Shown: one piece after another, positions 10,341 to 22,094 of the stretch | How positions within the stretch are numbered: the first letter of the stretch is position 1 | Layout of the letters: each line of letters starts with the position of its first letter | Source: Liolophura sinensis | Lineage: Eukaryota; Mollusca; Polyplacophora; Chitonida; Chitonidae | Direction: 5' to 3' | Length of the DNA: 64,000 nucleotides | Assembly: GCF_032854445.1 (NCBI RefSeq) | Contig: NC_088300.1 | Coordinates: forward strand, 79,461,084 to 79,525,083 | Position numbers and translations under genes: made by a program | The notes under the pieces: generated by a model | What the model was told of the DNA's origin: nothing | Database searches by the model: none | What the model saw: only the letters and a program-made list of their open reading frames with translations

Positions 10341-11246
10341 ATGGAGGGTCAATCGCAGCACTGTTGCTTAGTCAATAACCTGCGAGATATCCTGGAGAAC
10401 TACGCCTGGAAGAAATACCTACGCTCTACCCGCATGTCCAAGCGCCTGTTCCAGAAGAAAGAGAAGCACGTGTTCGATATACAGTGGAACTTTGTGGACT
10501 TCAAGCACACGACGGTCTCCACGACAAACGGCCTGGACGATTCCATCGTTCCCTTGGAGTTTGGGACACCAGTGATTCACCGCAGTCGTTCTAAGTGCAA
10601 GAGAGGAGAAGATAACCCCGAGTTCTCCTACAAGAGCGTCTCTCTCGACATGGACACCCCATTTATAATCGGCACAGAGTACTTCGAGAACGATTCCACA
10701 CGCCCCAGAACATTCCCTTACTCCACACACGAGCAGCTCAAATCCACGGTGTCTGTGAAATTTTTCCAGAGTTACTCTCTCGGGGGTAGCACAACAAACC
10801 TTGAACTCTCCGGGGCGGTGTATGGTGCAGCCGACAAGATACTCTCCGTCAATAATCCCGTCATGCAGGATTTTGACGATCTTCACACCTTTGACGTGGA
10901 CACTGCAGTGCAAGTGGAACCGGGACAGAAGGCTGAAGCCGTGATCTCGGTGTTTGAGAAACAAACTGTCTCCAGATTTGAGGTGGTCACTACTATGTCC
11001 CTCGCCGTTGGATGCTTACCAGTGGTCATCAGAAGGGAATCAGATGGGGGAGTTGCCTTCACGTGTTTTGTGACGTCACTGACTGATGTTTTCTCCAACC
11101 ATGTTGGACCCAGCCTTTCACTGATCAACGCAGGAGATGGAATCTATGACGTTGTCTTTACGTCACGTGGTACGTGCACGTCGACTGTATGGAGTGATCC
11201 AGAACTGATTGTGAAGGCCGAGCCCATTCGTCTCTTGAGCCAGTAA
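10341..11246 (+). CDS. ETX/MTX2 (aerolysin-type)-like protein, copy B, complete
   Basis: A single coding exon of 301 residues runs from ATG, just after an acceptor (TTGTTGTCAG at 10325-10334), to TAA. There is no signal peptide. Residues about 10-60 form a conserved basic N-terminal block (ENYAWKKYLRS, then a Lys/Arg cluster and an FDIQW strand) shared with copies C and E. A variable hinge follows, then from about residue 100 a Ser/Thr-rich beta region with KSTVSVKFFQSYSLGG, and VEPGQKAEAVISV near 215. The C-terminal part is conserved (PVVIRR, CFVTSLTDVF, FTSRGTC, then a Trp) and ends at residue 301. The beta pattern and VEPG turn suggest the ETX/MTX2 family of pore-forming-like proteins; lectin-like or lineage-specific families are alternatives. 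Release route and activity are unknown. Confidence 0.65.
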   Translation: MEGQSQHCCLVNNLRDILENYAWKKYLRSTRMSKRLFQKKEKHVFDIQWNFVDFKHTTVSTTNGLDDSIVPLEFGTPVIHRSRSKCKRGEDNPEFSYKSVSLDMDTPFIIGTEYFENDSTRPRTFPYSTHEQLKSTVSVKFFQSYSLGGSTTNLELSGAVYGAADKILSVNNPVMQDFDDLHTFDVDTAVQVEPGQKAEAVISVFEKQTVSRFEVVTTMSLAVGCLPVVIRRESDGGVAFTCFVTSLTDVFSNHVGPSLSLINAGDGIYDVVFTSRGTCTSTVWSDPELIVKAEPIRLLSQ

Positions 11247-11661
11247 CATTGTTTGTCAGCTCACATGCTTAGTGCTATTCTTATGTTATCATGGAAATTG
11301 TGCCTTACATTTTAGTAACATGCATTTTACTGTATTAAACGTTATTCATTGTTATCAAAACATTGCTGTTCTATGTTTTCAATTATGTTAGCGTTATGAG
11401 GCATTATATCTCTTTCCACTTGCCCTAATTTACATGGTCAAATACACAAAAAATCAGCAAGAATCAATTGCGGTGAAAGGCAAATGATCGATTTATCTCG
11501 AGTTTCGAAGGTGGATTTCAAACTGTTTCGCCTGCACATGTCTCTGTTCCTGTCTAAACAGCACATTGTCTTCTACTGTTAGTGCTGTTAGGATTTCCAA
11601 ATAATGTTCAAGAAAAGAAAGGCTCTTAGACTCACCGTCTATAGCTCCGCTATACCCCAGC
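10619..11661 (+). repeat. Recent duplication, member B (partner 1-1044)
   Basis: This is the partner of the segment at the left window edge, with very few differences in the coding exon and slightly more in the flank. An ATTAAA signal lies at 11334-11339. After about 11661 the two copies are unrelated. Confidence 0.9.
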
Positions 11662-13782
11662 CCCTCTTCTGCATTTTTAATATGGCGATTCTTCATTTGT
11701 ACAAATAATGAATCTTAAATGCGTTTGATTTCGTGAAACTGGCGAATATGTTATCGATGTTTGGGTGCTTACGTGATTTGAACCCTAAAATAAACAGAGC
11801 AAAATATGAATTGTCAACTGATCGCATCAACATCACGGAGGATAAATGGCTCTTCTTGGGGAGCAACTGTTACCTGATAGGACGCTATGTCGGTCGGCAC
11901 ACATACAATGTAGATACAGGTTGCATTTGATTCACTTGACTTGATTCGCCCACCTACACGCGAATGTGCCAGCTATTGTGATCGCCAAGGCCCTTGAATT
12001 GTGAGAATTGCGCGCATCCCATTCTCGATCACGGCGTTAAAATAACAATCAAGAAAGAAAGAAATACGAGAAAAAAAGAAGAAAAAAAAACCAACAAAAA
12101 AACAAATAAACTAAAACACTACAAAAAAGTTAGATTGCCTTCAATGCTTTTCACATTGATATGGTTAATGGTATTCTAGAGAGGAAAACTCCCAGATCAG
12201 TTACACTGAAAATGAAAATCTATTGCCTGTACTTTCCATAGCAAAAAGTTGTACCTTGTTTTGGCGTTTTTGATACCACACTAGAAAGTTCTAAAGATAG
12301 AGAGACAAGGAACAGCTGTGTCTGCTGGGGTACAACATGGGGGAGATAAGAAATGCTCCTAGCGCAATCAAGTTAAAATCTCGTCCTCGACGAGTCTCGC
12401 GTGATCTGTTCTGAGACCAACACTGTTTTCTCCGTTTTTGTATGCCGTGGATCATTTACTAATGACGTTGTAAGGATAAGCCGATCAGCCAGACAGATTA
12501 GTGTACTATTACTTTTGACAAACGCATTATATCTCATTTATGCTGATAGTTCTTCGTCCGAATTTTCCCCAAACACTGGTAGGTGTGTATCTCCCTGTCA
12601 CTGTCAGGGTCAACATGACCGCGGCAGAAGTCAGTTCATGATATAGCATATCACGATTGGGAAACTGTGAGTCGTGTTGCTTATATAAAAGTACCACGTT
12701 GTAGATTACGTATTAACCTTTTGTTCTGAGTAGGCATTTTACCAGTTTTTGGTTCCTTGAAATCTGGGTAAAAATGTCAATTTTGTTTTTTCTCTTTATC
12801 ATCTGGAAAATCTAGTTTATAAATATTAATAGTTGACATTCTTGTCATTCGTATGCATGGTGAATGACCTTTGTACGTAGAATAACTTAGCTGATAGCGA
12901 AGGTTAAAAGTTGAAGTAAAAGTTGTTTCGCTGTGACGAACGTAAATTCACATTATCGCTTGAAGGAAAGCGATAATACGTTTTCCTTTGGCGTGTACAC
13001 CGTGTTGCCGAGGGAACAATGTTGACGCTGCAGGGAAATGGGAATTCCCCTTTTTTCCCGACAGACATCGACTGTTCCCGGTGAAAACGAGCTCTTTCGA
13101 CAGCCATACTGATTAGTCGCTATTGACCTCTGGTTGTTTACGTCATCTCAGTTCACCGGAAGTCACTGAAGGTGTAGGGAATAGGAAGTGTTTCAGATCG
13201 TTATTAGCAGAGCTATATACATACGATCTAATTTTAATCAGATTGCTTTCAGCCATGCCCTATTTTTTCTCGCCTGACATTACTTGTGACACTGAAATAG
13301 AAGAATATGAAGGATGATTTGCCGATGCAGTTTTTGCTGGTGGCAGATGAGGTCATTCGACTATCACCCTCTGAGGGTACTGAGGCTATGTTCATGGGAA
13401 TAATTACGACACCGAACAGACCCAAACTGAAACTGATTTTATTATGATTCCGTAGATTATAATAAAATTTGTTCAGATCTGGTGCTCGGCTAACCCAGAT
13501 GTAAAGTGTGCTATTACAAAGAATCAGGAGATTTTCAGGGCCCAAGCTATAATTCACAGAGACCATACATAAGATATGAATACGTGTAAGTGAACTCCAG
13601 AAGTACTCTATAGTATTGTGAAAACATCACAGGGTTACTGAAGTGTGTCGCAGATCTCAGCATTTGTGCTGAAAATCCAAAATGGCCAGAATGTGTGTGT
13701 GGTATACGGCCTAGATAAACTCTGGCTTTATTTGGACTGTTGGTGCCTGGAATTCGATGTGTAAAGTGTCTGTCTCACAGAG
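11662..13782. other. Non-coding stretch, no gene recognised
   Basis: It contains an A-rich tract (about 12040-12110) and otherwise unremarkable AT-rich sequence. Frames of up to about 105 codons on either strand lack splice, promoter or compositional support. I see no repeat family here that I can name. Confidence 0.4.
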
Positions 13783-14119
13783 GTGTTCACCAGAAGAGAA
13801 AATCTCTGGACAAAAGATAACCTTAACTCATCAGATACGCAACTGAACATATTTTCTACAAAGACACCACATAAGAAGATGTCTAAAAAGCAATTATGTG
13901 AAAAGGTGAACGCTTTGCAGAAAGAACGTTATGTCATCTGTGTTGAAGTTTGCTCGTTAAGGAAGAAGTTACAGACGGCAACTGAAACCTCTAACAGACT
14001 ATCTGATAGTGGTGCCTTCCAGAGGATGACTCAGGAATGCGGTAGCCAGGTGAAAGATTTCCCAAATGAGAATTCATTAGAATGGTTGTTCTGGGATGAG
14101 CAGATCAAAACTCCCATCA
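13783..14119 (+). pseudogene. Fragment resembling a P-element/THAP-type transposase N-terminal region
   Basis: A plus-strand frame encodes a Lys-rich stretch (KKMSKKQLCEKVNALQKERY), a coiled-coil-like segment, then NSLEWLFWDEQIK. In my recollection, the combination of a heptad region followed by a NSLxxLFWxxQ motif is typical of THAP/P-element-like transposases just before their catalytic region. The catalytic part is absent, because the frame runs into SINE-derived sequence at about 14120 and stops at 14139. No THAP zinc finger is visible upstream. Confidence 0.33.
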
Positions 14120-14200
14120 TAATGTTGACTGTCATATAAGTTAAATATTCTTGAGTACGGCGTAAAACACAAATCAAATAAATAAATAATTAAATACAAA
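14120..14200 (+). mobile_element. tRNA-derived SINE, 3' tail fragment
   Basis: CATAATGTTGACTGTCATAT leads into TATTCTTGAGTACGGCG, then TAAAACAC and an AATAAATAAAT tail. This is the 3' end of the SINE family seen in fuller form at 20729-20968 and 45546-45808. It supplies the last residues and stop codon of the transposase-like frame to its left. Confidence 0.8.
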
Positions 14201-14234
14201 CATATTGTATCCCAGATCTGTGCTAGGCCATAAT

Positions 14235-14363
14235 GGTATTGTTTCCGTGCCTTTTTTCCTGCAACCACCTGCGGATGGTCGTGCGGACGTGCGCATTGGT
14301 GAGAGGCTCCCGGGTCATTACGCTGCTCTAGCGCGCCAACCAACTGAGCCAAGGAGGCCCCGA
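14235..14363 (-). mobile_element. tRNA-derived SINE, 5' head fragment
   Basis: Read on the minus strand this begins GGGGCCTCCTTGGCTCAGTT, an intact A-box-like head, and continues through GCGCGCTAGAGCAGCG to CATCCGCAGGTGG. The middle and tail are missing. It lies opposite in orientation to the tail fragment just left of it, so these are two insertions or a rearranged one. Confidence 0.8.
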
Positions 14364-14755
14364 TAAGACGTTATGACAAATCCCTTCATAAAATGTTGAC
14401 AGCAAATCTTACGTGCATGTTGTTGTCACGTGCTTGTTGTTATGCAGCCTCAAGATTTCCGCAAGCAAAGGACTTGGGAAGTGTATCTTAGTATATCCTA
14501 CCAATTTATAACATCTTATTAAGTGAAGCTGGGTCTATATGTAAACAGGCTAAATTTTGCAAGGGATCTATTCCGATAATGTTTTTCTAATGAAATACAC
14601 AGTAAGGCAGGCTAAATTAAGTGGTGATTTATGCAGTAATGACGAAAATACAAAATCGTACAGATCATAACATTCTGTTTTTATTTTAGAAGAGGAAGCC
14701 ATTAATAATTAGCCATAGCACTTTTAGGGGTCTGTGTCTGTTGAAATACAATCGA

Positions 14756-15667
14756 TTACACAGTAACTTCCAGGATGCGCTCCGAGGACACAATGATCTG
14801 TTTATCAGTCCACCCAGTTGTCTTACACGTCCCTCGAGACGTCAGAATGACGTGGCTGCTTTTGTGGTTTCCATCATCGACTGCTTCCACCAGGGACAAA
14901 TTCTGACCCGTGTGAGATCGGAATATTTCGGCTAAGTCCGTGACAAAACACGTATAGACGATCTTTCCATCTGACTGTTGTCTGATCAAGACAGGAAAGC
15001 AGCTATTTCTTGGAGACACAGTTGTGGAAACCTCTAGGTCGGCTGTTCGTTGCTGTTCGTGAACAACACACGAAGCTCTGACTTTGTGACAGCCTTTCAC
15101 TATCACACCTGTGTTGATCGTCCAGTTATAGCTGTTAGAAAATGTCTGCTTTCTAGCGTTCGTGACGAGAAGACTGTGTTCGTTTCTGTCCCCTGGAATC
15201 AAGTTGGCCGGAAGGTCTATTTGAAGATTCGATTGCGTGTCAACCGTGAAGAATTCCCGAAACCTGACGGCCACGGAAACCGGGGTCTCTTTCTCAGCAG
15301 ACAGAATAAATCTTTTTCTTTTAATTCTGCGATTTTCAAATTTAGCTGAGCAGAGTTCAAAAGGCGCGCCAACGTCAGAATCAGCGCTGATGTACGATTC
15401 GGACTGTTTGCGCCTCCGTGAGCTGGAGAGTGCAGAGGAACTGTAACTGATGGAGTCCAACACGTCATCTTCCGAATCAAACTGCACATTCACACTAGTT
15501 TTGTGCTCAAATTTCAAACAGTCCCAGTTGATATCGATGGTGTATTTGCATTTTTTGACAAAACATTTCTTTGGAAATCCTAAGGATCGAAGGTAGCGCT
15601 TCCAAGCATAATTGGCAATGATGTCTCCCAAGCACACTACAGACTGGTTGTCACGTGTTATCCCCAT
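14756..15667 (-). CDS. ETX/MTX2 (aerolysin-type)-like protein, copy C, complete and diverged
   Basis: A coding exon of 303 residues runs from the ATG at 15667 to the stop at 14756. The longer open frame reaching 15823 is intron, because a good acceptor (TTATGTTACAG) ends at 15675, eight bases before this ATG. The N-terminal block matches B and E (CLGDIIANYAWKRYLRSLG, Lys-rich part, IDINW). The middle has ETPVSVAVRFREFF and an ITPxDLP-like strand. The end shows PVLIRQ, YTCFVTDLAEIF, LTSRGTCKTTGW. AATAAA lies at 14684-14679. A possible 5' UTR exon donor (ACAAG, then GTATGT) lies near 15984, with a TATATC-type box near 16110; both are tentative. No signal peptide is present. Function is inferred from fold only. 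Confidence 0.62.
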   Translation of the reverse strand: MGITRDNQSVVCLGDIIANYAWKRYLRSLGFPKKCFVKKCKYTIDINWDCLKFEHKTSVNVQFDSEDDVLDSISYSSSALSSSRRRKQSESYISADSDVGAPFELCSAKFENRRIKRKRFILSAEKETPVSVAVRFREFFTVDTQSNLQIDLPANLIPGDRNEHSLLVTNARKQTFSNSYNWTINTGVIVKGCHKVRASCVVHEQQRTADLEVSTTVSPRNSCFPVLIRQQSDGKIVYTCFVTDLAEIFRSHTGQNLSLVEAVDDGNHKSSHVILTSRGTCKTTGWTDKQIIVSSERILEVTV

Positions 15668-15989
15668 GTCCAGGCTGTAACATAAAACACTTGGGTCAGT
15701 GCATTTGTAAACAGCTACGGAATGTAATACTACTTTAATCACTCGAGCATTTTTGAGACAGATAACATCAAACATCTCTGAACATAATTTTAAATATAAA
15801 AATGACCAATATGTCAAGTCCATAATAACATCTGTTGAAGTACCTCTTTTAATTAAATTATTGTGATGCTGGCAAAGAAATGAACAAAGTGATAAAAAGC
15901 ATTAAAAATGTTGTTCTACGTCTTTAATGATCATTAAAGTCCAGTTTTGGACAGAAGTGTTGTTGATTAACCCATTACATACCTTGTGT

Positions 15990-18889
15990 CTAATCGTTGC
16001 GAAATACGAGATGAAGAAGTCCTGCTATAGCCAGTGGTAGTTAACACTTCATCTGTCGATAAAGTCTACTTGATCGTTAGAATGAAGAAAGTGACGATCT
16101 AAGTCTGATATATGGCTTTCTCCAGCCAATCACTGTTTAGAACTTTCCATCGCACTGATTGGCTGCCCTCTTTCACGTGACAGACGCGACACCGATGGAT
16201 CATGTGCCGATGACGACGAGTTTGACCAGCCTCGGCGCTGCTCACCAGGTGGCGAGAGCGGTGCTGGCGCGCTGGTTGATTGACGAGACATTCTCGGCTA
16301 AGAATTGTCAGACACGATAATTGCCACATCTCTTGGCCAACAACCACTTGGCAGGTTTTCAGAGTTGTCCGGAATGGCATAATAGAAGTCTGGACGACTT
16401 CGTTCTCACGGACCGTTTGCATTGTTTAAACCAAGAAACAAATCATTTACAGCTATTAGAAAACAGTCAGCATCAACGTTTGTTTTCTCGTTTCTATGAC
16501 TTCTCGTGTAGACGACCAAATACTAATGACAGGTGCTAATTAACAAGTATGAGGAGAGCAGTTAGTATTCCGAGATCCTACACAACTATACAGTGGTGTG
16601 AAAACTAAATCAACTCATTGAATAGTTAACGCCGTCTTCTTTATCTAGTTTAGCCATGTTACACTCCGAAACCATAGGAAACAGACTTGGTGTACATATG
16701 TTGGAGAAATCTGAGAACTTCTTCGCGAATTAGTATTCTAGCAGTAATTTAACTAGTATGTTTTCGATTCAAATGTTGTTGCGCATTTCCACACGCTCAA
16801 GTTAAAAGCTAGAAAAAACTCATCGCGTTTATCCCTCGCCGTATACATAAATACATGTACATATGAGAAGCCGTTAAAGTGGGTGTTAATCCAGGTCAGA
16901 GAGAATCTCCAGGTGGTTACCTGACTCTAATGCTCGCTCACGTGCTAACAGGTGGCTATTTACTAGGACTCTTTGTCATTATACCACGGAATTATGCATT
17001 ATTTATTAACCAAAATCTAATTTATTTCTATATCTTACTTTAGACGTCTATTATTAATGTAAATCCTGTCCGGAATGTCGAATTTCAAGTTTGGAGAGAA
17101 GCTTATTTTAAGTTTTTTTTCATTAGCCCAATGGACTAGCCTTTCCAAACATCAACTGGGATCATGCCAGTGACTTTCTGAAGTCAGCTGAATCTCACGC
17201 CTCACGAGGTGTCAGGATGACGAATCAGTTGGAAGGCGTCTTCTGCATTTCCACAGCGTGAGAGTCTCACCAGGTTATCATAAACAATACAAATGCGTCT
17301 CCAGTATCAAGGAGAAGAAGCAATCAGTGGCCGTCACCTCGTCTGTATCAACATGGTCTTCGTGTTTGAGTTGTGTGACTTCATAGTTCTCTCCCTTGAT
17401 GAGCGATCCCACTGTGTGGTGGAAAAAAAAAATCTGCTTGAAACCCGCTTGGTTGTAGCGAAGCTTTAAATATAACAAAAAGAAAGTACGTGTGTATAAC
17501 ATTAAATAAATGGTGTACCAAAATTTTATGGAGCATGGGTTAAGGCATCATTACTGTCAAACCAAATGAAAAAATCTCATTTGATAACAATACTGTAGTT
17601 TGTGGTTGTTACAAAGAATACTTCCGGTAGGGTGTAGAAAGTATGCATTTGTTGAAGAAGTAGAAAACGACGCCTGGCGTACAGCAGTCATCAGCTGTTC
17701 CACTTGGTGGATATCGTCATACGTTGTCTTGAGTCTCCTCGTTGTCAGACAATTAAGTCTCCTCGTTGTCAGACAATTAAGTCTCCTCGTTGTCAGACAA
17801 TTAAACAACTGCGATGAAATTAGGACTTTAAAACTATACTTAAATGACGTCGAACATGAAATGTCCTTCAGAACACTTGCATGTAGATGAAGTTTATTTT
17901 TTTTGTTGACTGGGTTTGACACCGCATGGTTCTTGGTATATAAACCCTGGCAAAGCTTGGAAAAAACCCACCCCCTCAGGCATATACCTGACAAACCTCA
18001 TTACCAAATGTAAGCCAGATATTACGCATTCATTACGGGTACTCCAGTGATGACTTTTTTAAGGAGCTATAATATGTGTCATGAGGCTTGGCATCCACAA
18101 AATGATCGTAAACTGGTATTGCAAATATTGTATGTCTCTAGATTTGCTATAAATTGGAGGATACCAATTTCCATTCCATAGGCTACTTTCTTGGATCTTT
18201 GAATCTGGTTGTTTCTCTAAGCTTAAAAAAACTTTTAAACCGATTACATGTTTTGTGGATTATTTTAATTAATAATTTTAATACTTTCAGTTTTCAATAT
18301 ACTTATTTTAAGTTAAATAGGTTTATTAGTCGGTGTTGATTACAGTTCCCACGGTACGTAACATTCCCACAGCCTCAAGACAATAAGCTCACAGGGGGTG
18401 CTTTTAACAGACAACGGCCCCATGCGCCCAAAAAACTCGTCAGCCCCAAATGTTCATCGGATCCGTACCGGTTCATTGTATGGCAATCTTAACGAGTCTT
18501 TATCCTCAGTAGGACTTTACATCGATGAACATATAGACAACAATCTGTGAAAATGACCAACAACAACACTCTCACCATGGGCTGTAATCTCTAGATAAAC
18601 ATCACACGAAGATGGGTAATTGTTAATAATGAAGTCTGATAATCAGAGTAATGAACAATGTGTGACAGGCACCACGCCTTTAATGTCGGTAATGTCCGTC
18701 TGATCAGCTTCCAACAAACCTGCCAGAATAACACAGACACAAGTAAGCTTTAAAACTCTAAGGGCAGGGAAGAATACAATATAGCCATTGTAATGCATGG
18801 ATATCTAGCGCCATCCTTGGCGATGTGTAGGGGGTACAATTTCTGTTTCACAAGCTGTGGTTACGCCAACAAGATCAAGTGATTTATTT
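15990..18889. other. Non-coding stretch, with a 24-bp triplet repeat at 17732-17803
   Basis: No exon recognised. Three perfect tandem units of 24 bp (GTCTCCTCGTTGTCAGACAA plus TTAA) lie at 17732-17803 and create short repeated frames on both strands. Otherwise the sequence is AT-rich and featureless to my reading. Confidence 0.45.
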
Positions 18890-20728
18890 TTTGTTTTATT
18901 TATCTGATTTGGGTTTTACGTCGTACTAAAGAATATTACTTATATGATGGAGGCCAGCATTACGGTGGTAGGAATCTGTACGAAACCCATGACAATCCGC
19001 AAATTGCTTAAAGGCCTTGATCAACTGAACCTTAGCAAGTGACATTTCTGCCTGTGCGAATTCTGTCTAAACAAACTTTGTTCGCTGTGGTCAAAGCATT
19101 TACGTAATGGTGGGTTATTATTTAAGAAGAGCAATAATACTAATTCTCTTCAAGTGACGGAGGTCAAATATTACCATCTTGTCATAAAGATATTACGACA
19201 TATCACGGTAGTATCCACTGATAAATACGGAAATAAAACCCAGTGGAGCATGTTTTTATCCTGTATTATAATCACCATGTTAGCACAATTATAATTTATT
19301 TTGGTGAACGCGAAATATACATGTGTAAACGTATTATACCATTTGCAAAATGTTAGCAAACAGAAATATACATGTGTTTAGCAAGTTCGAAGATTTTGTA
19401 TGATTAATTTATGAAATTACGAGCACGGATCCTACGTGTTGCTCCAGGGACTTGGTACCTAGGTGGTTAACACAAGCTGCACTTAAGACGGGGTCCCAAC
19501 CTTCCTGTTAACAAGTTTTTACGAAAAAAATTTTAAAGGTTTACAAAAAGTTACATTGGCAAGTTTCTCCAAAATATTAATTATGTGTCGAAAAAATTGA
19601 CCGAAAAAAGTCTAAAATCTTAACTTTGACCAGTCTTTCCTGAAGATTAATAAGGGCTAAAGACACTGCACGGGTTCCTTGAAATACAATTCTGTCGTCC
19701 TAATCTGTGTTCCTTTCCAAAAGTTTGTAACTGGAGAGGCTACTGTCTTTTCTGAGAAGTTGAACGACATTTTTCACACAACGATTTCTCTTTTGCTTCG
19801 TAGGTTACCACCGGAAGCTATAAGTATTACTTATAGCTTAAGGTGGATGATAGACAGCAAAGCCGTCATAAACTCATGACATCCCGCTCTTACTACCACA
19901 CTATATGCTGACACCAGACACGACAACCCGCTCTTACTGTCACACTATATGTTGACACCAGACATGACACCCCGCTCATACTGTCGAACTATATGCTGAC
20001 ATCAGGCTGACATTTCCTTACATTAAATAGCAATAATCACCTCTAAGCAAATCACCATACTCACCATATTAGCTAGTGTTCCTATATATGTACCTAACTG
20101 CATTTAGGAGGAAGGGCATTTCTAGAAATGTGCATTTCAACTTCCCTGTCAGTTTACATGAACTTGACTAATAAAACAACGACTAAACCATGTCTGCATA
20201 TCTTTTTAAACTGAAAGGGCTGTTTTTAAGACATAATGTGTCTGTCACGTGGCGACCGTTTAGAGTTTTGTGGCACTCTTAGTGGGCCCCAACTAGTAAT
20301 AAGCAAACTATGGGTCCAGTACTGTCTGACACATAACGCTGATGACAGACGTCATTCTCGTGGACCAAAGGTAGCAACCACTTCACTTTGTTCCCCATAG
20401 GATAATACCTACTTTTTGTTAATGGTATATTATACGTCAGTTAGAATAGTTCAATATTCATTGCATTACATTTTCATGACATTTTCATGCAATCCTTACC
20501 GAAGGCCCTACTGACTACATGTATGAGACCACCCTTTCGCACCACGATATTAGTCTTGGTTTGCCACGATATTAGTCTTAGTTTGACAAATACCAAATTC
20601 AGTATTCCTTATCATACATCCCAGCCATATGGGTCCCTTGTACGACCAGCACATTTGCACAGTGTGTAGATAACAATTAATACGTTCAGTTTTTTTTTCG
20701 TATAAGATTTGTATTTCTGACTAAATAT

Positions 20729-20968
20729 GTTTATTTATTTCTTTGATTGGTGTTTTATGCCGTACTCAAGAATATTTCACTTATACGACGGCGGTTGGGT
20801 TGAAACCGGGCAGAGCCCGGGGGAAACCCACGACCATCCGCAGGTTGCTGATAGACCTTCCCACGTACGTCCGGAGAGGAAGCCAGCATGAGCTGGACTT
20901 GAACTCACAGCGACCTCTGGGTCATTAGGCTGCGCTAGCGCGCTAACCAACTGAGCCACGGAGGCCCC
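20729..20968 (-). mobile_element. Full-length tRNA-derived SINE with target site duplication
   Basis: In minus orientation it starts GGGGCCTCCGTGGCTCAGTT (pol III A box) and carries a B-box-like GAGTTCAAGTCC and a tail ending in AATAAA-type repeats. The target site duplication TGACTAAATAT is present at 20718-20728 and 20969-20979. It is absent from the partner duplication at about 27170-27230, so it inserted after the block was duplicated or is lost there. Confidence 0.92.
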
Positions 20969-21369
20969 TGACTAAATATATGTAAATACGGCTTAAAAGA
21001 ATGGTATCACTTGTTATATACCATAATTACCACCATGTAAACGTGGTATCGACACTTCAGGCAGATATGAGTGAAAATAGTTGATATTAGTCTGGCCTTT
21101 CCCGAAGTTGTAATTTGAAAACACAACCAGATTCAGTATTCCTAAATTCAACCCTACACTCTAGCTCTATGCTACTTTCTAAGGATCGTGTAATACATTT
21201 TATACCGACAATGTATAGGTAACACCAACACTTTTTCCGCATAAACCTTCTGAAACTATTGGCGACAAAGTCAAATATCTATAAATATTACGTAAAGGAA
21301 TGGCAGCACTTGTTACAAGCAATAATTACCACCATGTAAATACGGTATCAACACTTCAGACATTAGCCT

Positions 21370-22094
21370 CTACAAGGAGAGGCACAGGCTCTCTTATTAC
21401 AACCATCTAGCGATCTTTCCAACCGGACATCTTACATCGGCCTCGTTATGTCATCCTGACGTGGCACGTCATGCGGCTGTCGTCATCGGTGACGTGGTTG
21501 TATGGAGAGGTTTGACGAAACGTGGCTCCTGAAGACTTCAGCGAGGTCGGTGATGTCCAACGCGCACACGTCCTCGAACGTCTCAGACTGGCTAAATGTC
21601 TCGAGGATCAGACGGTCGACTCTAGGCAGGGGTAGGACATCTGATGGAAGCGTCACTTCGATGTTAGTGACGTCCGATAGTAAGTAGTACTCCTGGTAGT
21701 TCACCGACACCGTCACAGGCATGTCCTTCTGAAGCTCGAACTTGTAACTCTTGGACACGTCACTGAGATTCTCTAACGTCGTGGAGCACAACACAACCGG
21801 GGCCTCCACGTCAGAATTGACGCTTACATAGGAGTCAGTGTTTCGGCCGCCATCTTGGAAATGTGATCGCTGTGTATCGGGGGAGAGAGACTGAAGGAAG
21901 TCCCAATCGGTGACCAGTTCTGTGATGGAAGTGCTGTGACAGAAGTGGAGCTGCGTCCAGTCTATGTGGAAACTGTGCTTGCTCCTCTTGGAGAAGTGTC
22001 GCCGTGGTGAACCCAAGTGTTTGAGGTAGCGCTTCTAAACATACTGGCTGATGATCGTCTCCAGGCAGATGTGCGGGCAATCCAGGCCGGTCAT
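21370..22094 (-). pseudogene. ETX/MTX2-like copy D, inactivated
   Basis: It is highly similar to copy E but broken in four ways. (1) The Trp codon of the conserved YVWKRYL block near residue 22 reads TAG. (2) About 180 bases covering the strand after the VTLRGR-type turn to the start of the C-terminal part are deleted in frame, between short GAGGT repeats. (3) A frameshift after the SSNL motif ends the product early. (4) About 110 bases that hold TATA box, exon 1 and donor in copy E are missing upstream near 22365-22410. The ATG at 22094 and the acceptor before it are kept. Confidence 0.88.

Noticed and set aside
10419-10964. A 181-codon frame antisense to copy B
   Set aside because: A shadow of the conserved coding exon; no start or splice context of its own.
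15668-15823. Extended N-terminus of copy C
   Set aside because: A good acceptor lies at 15676-15675 and homology to B and E begins only after the ATG at 15667.
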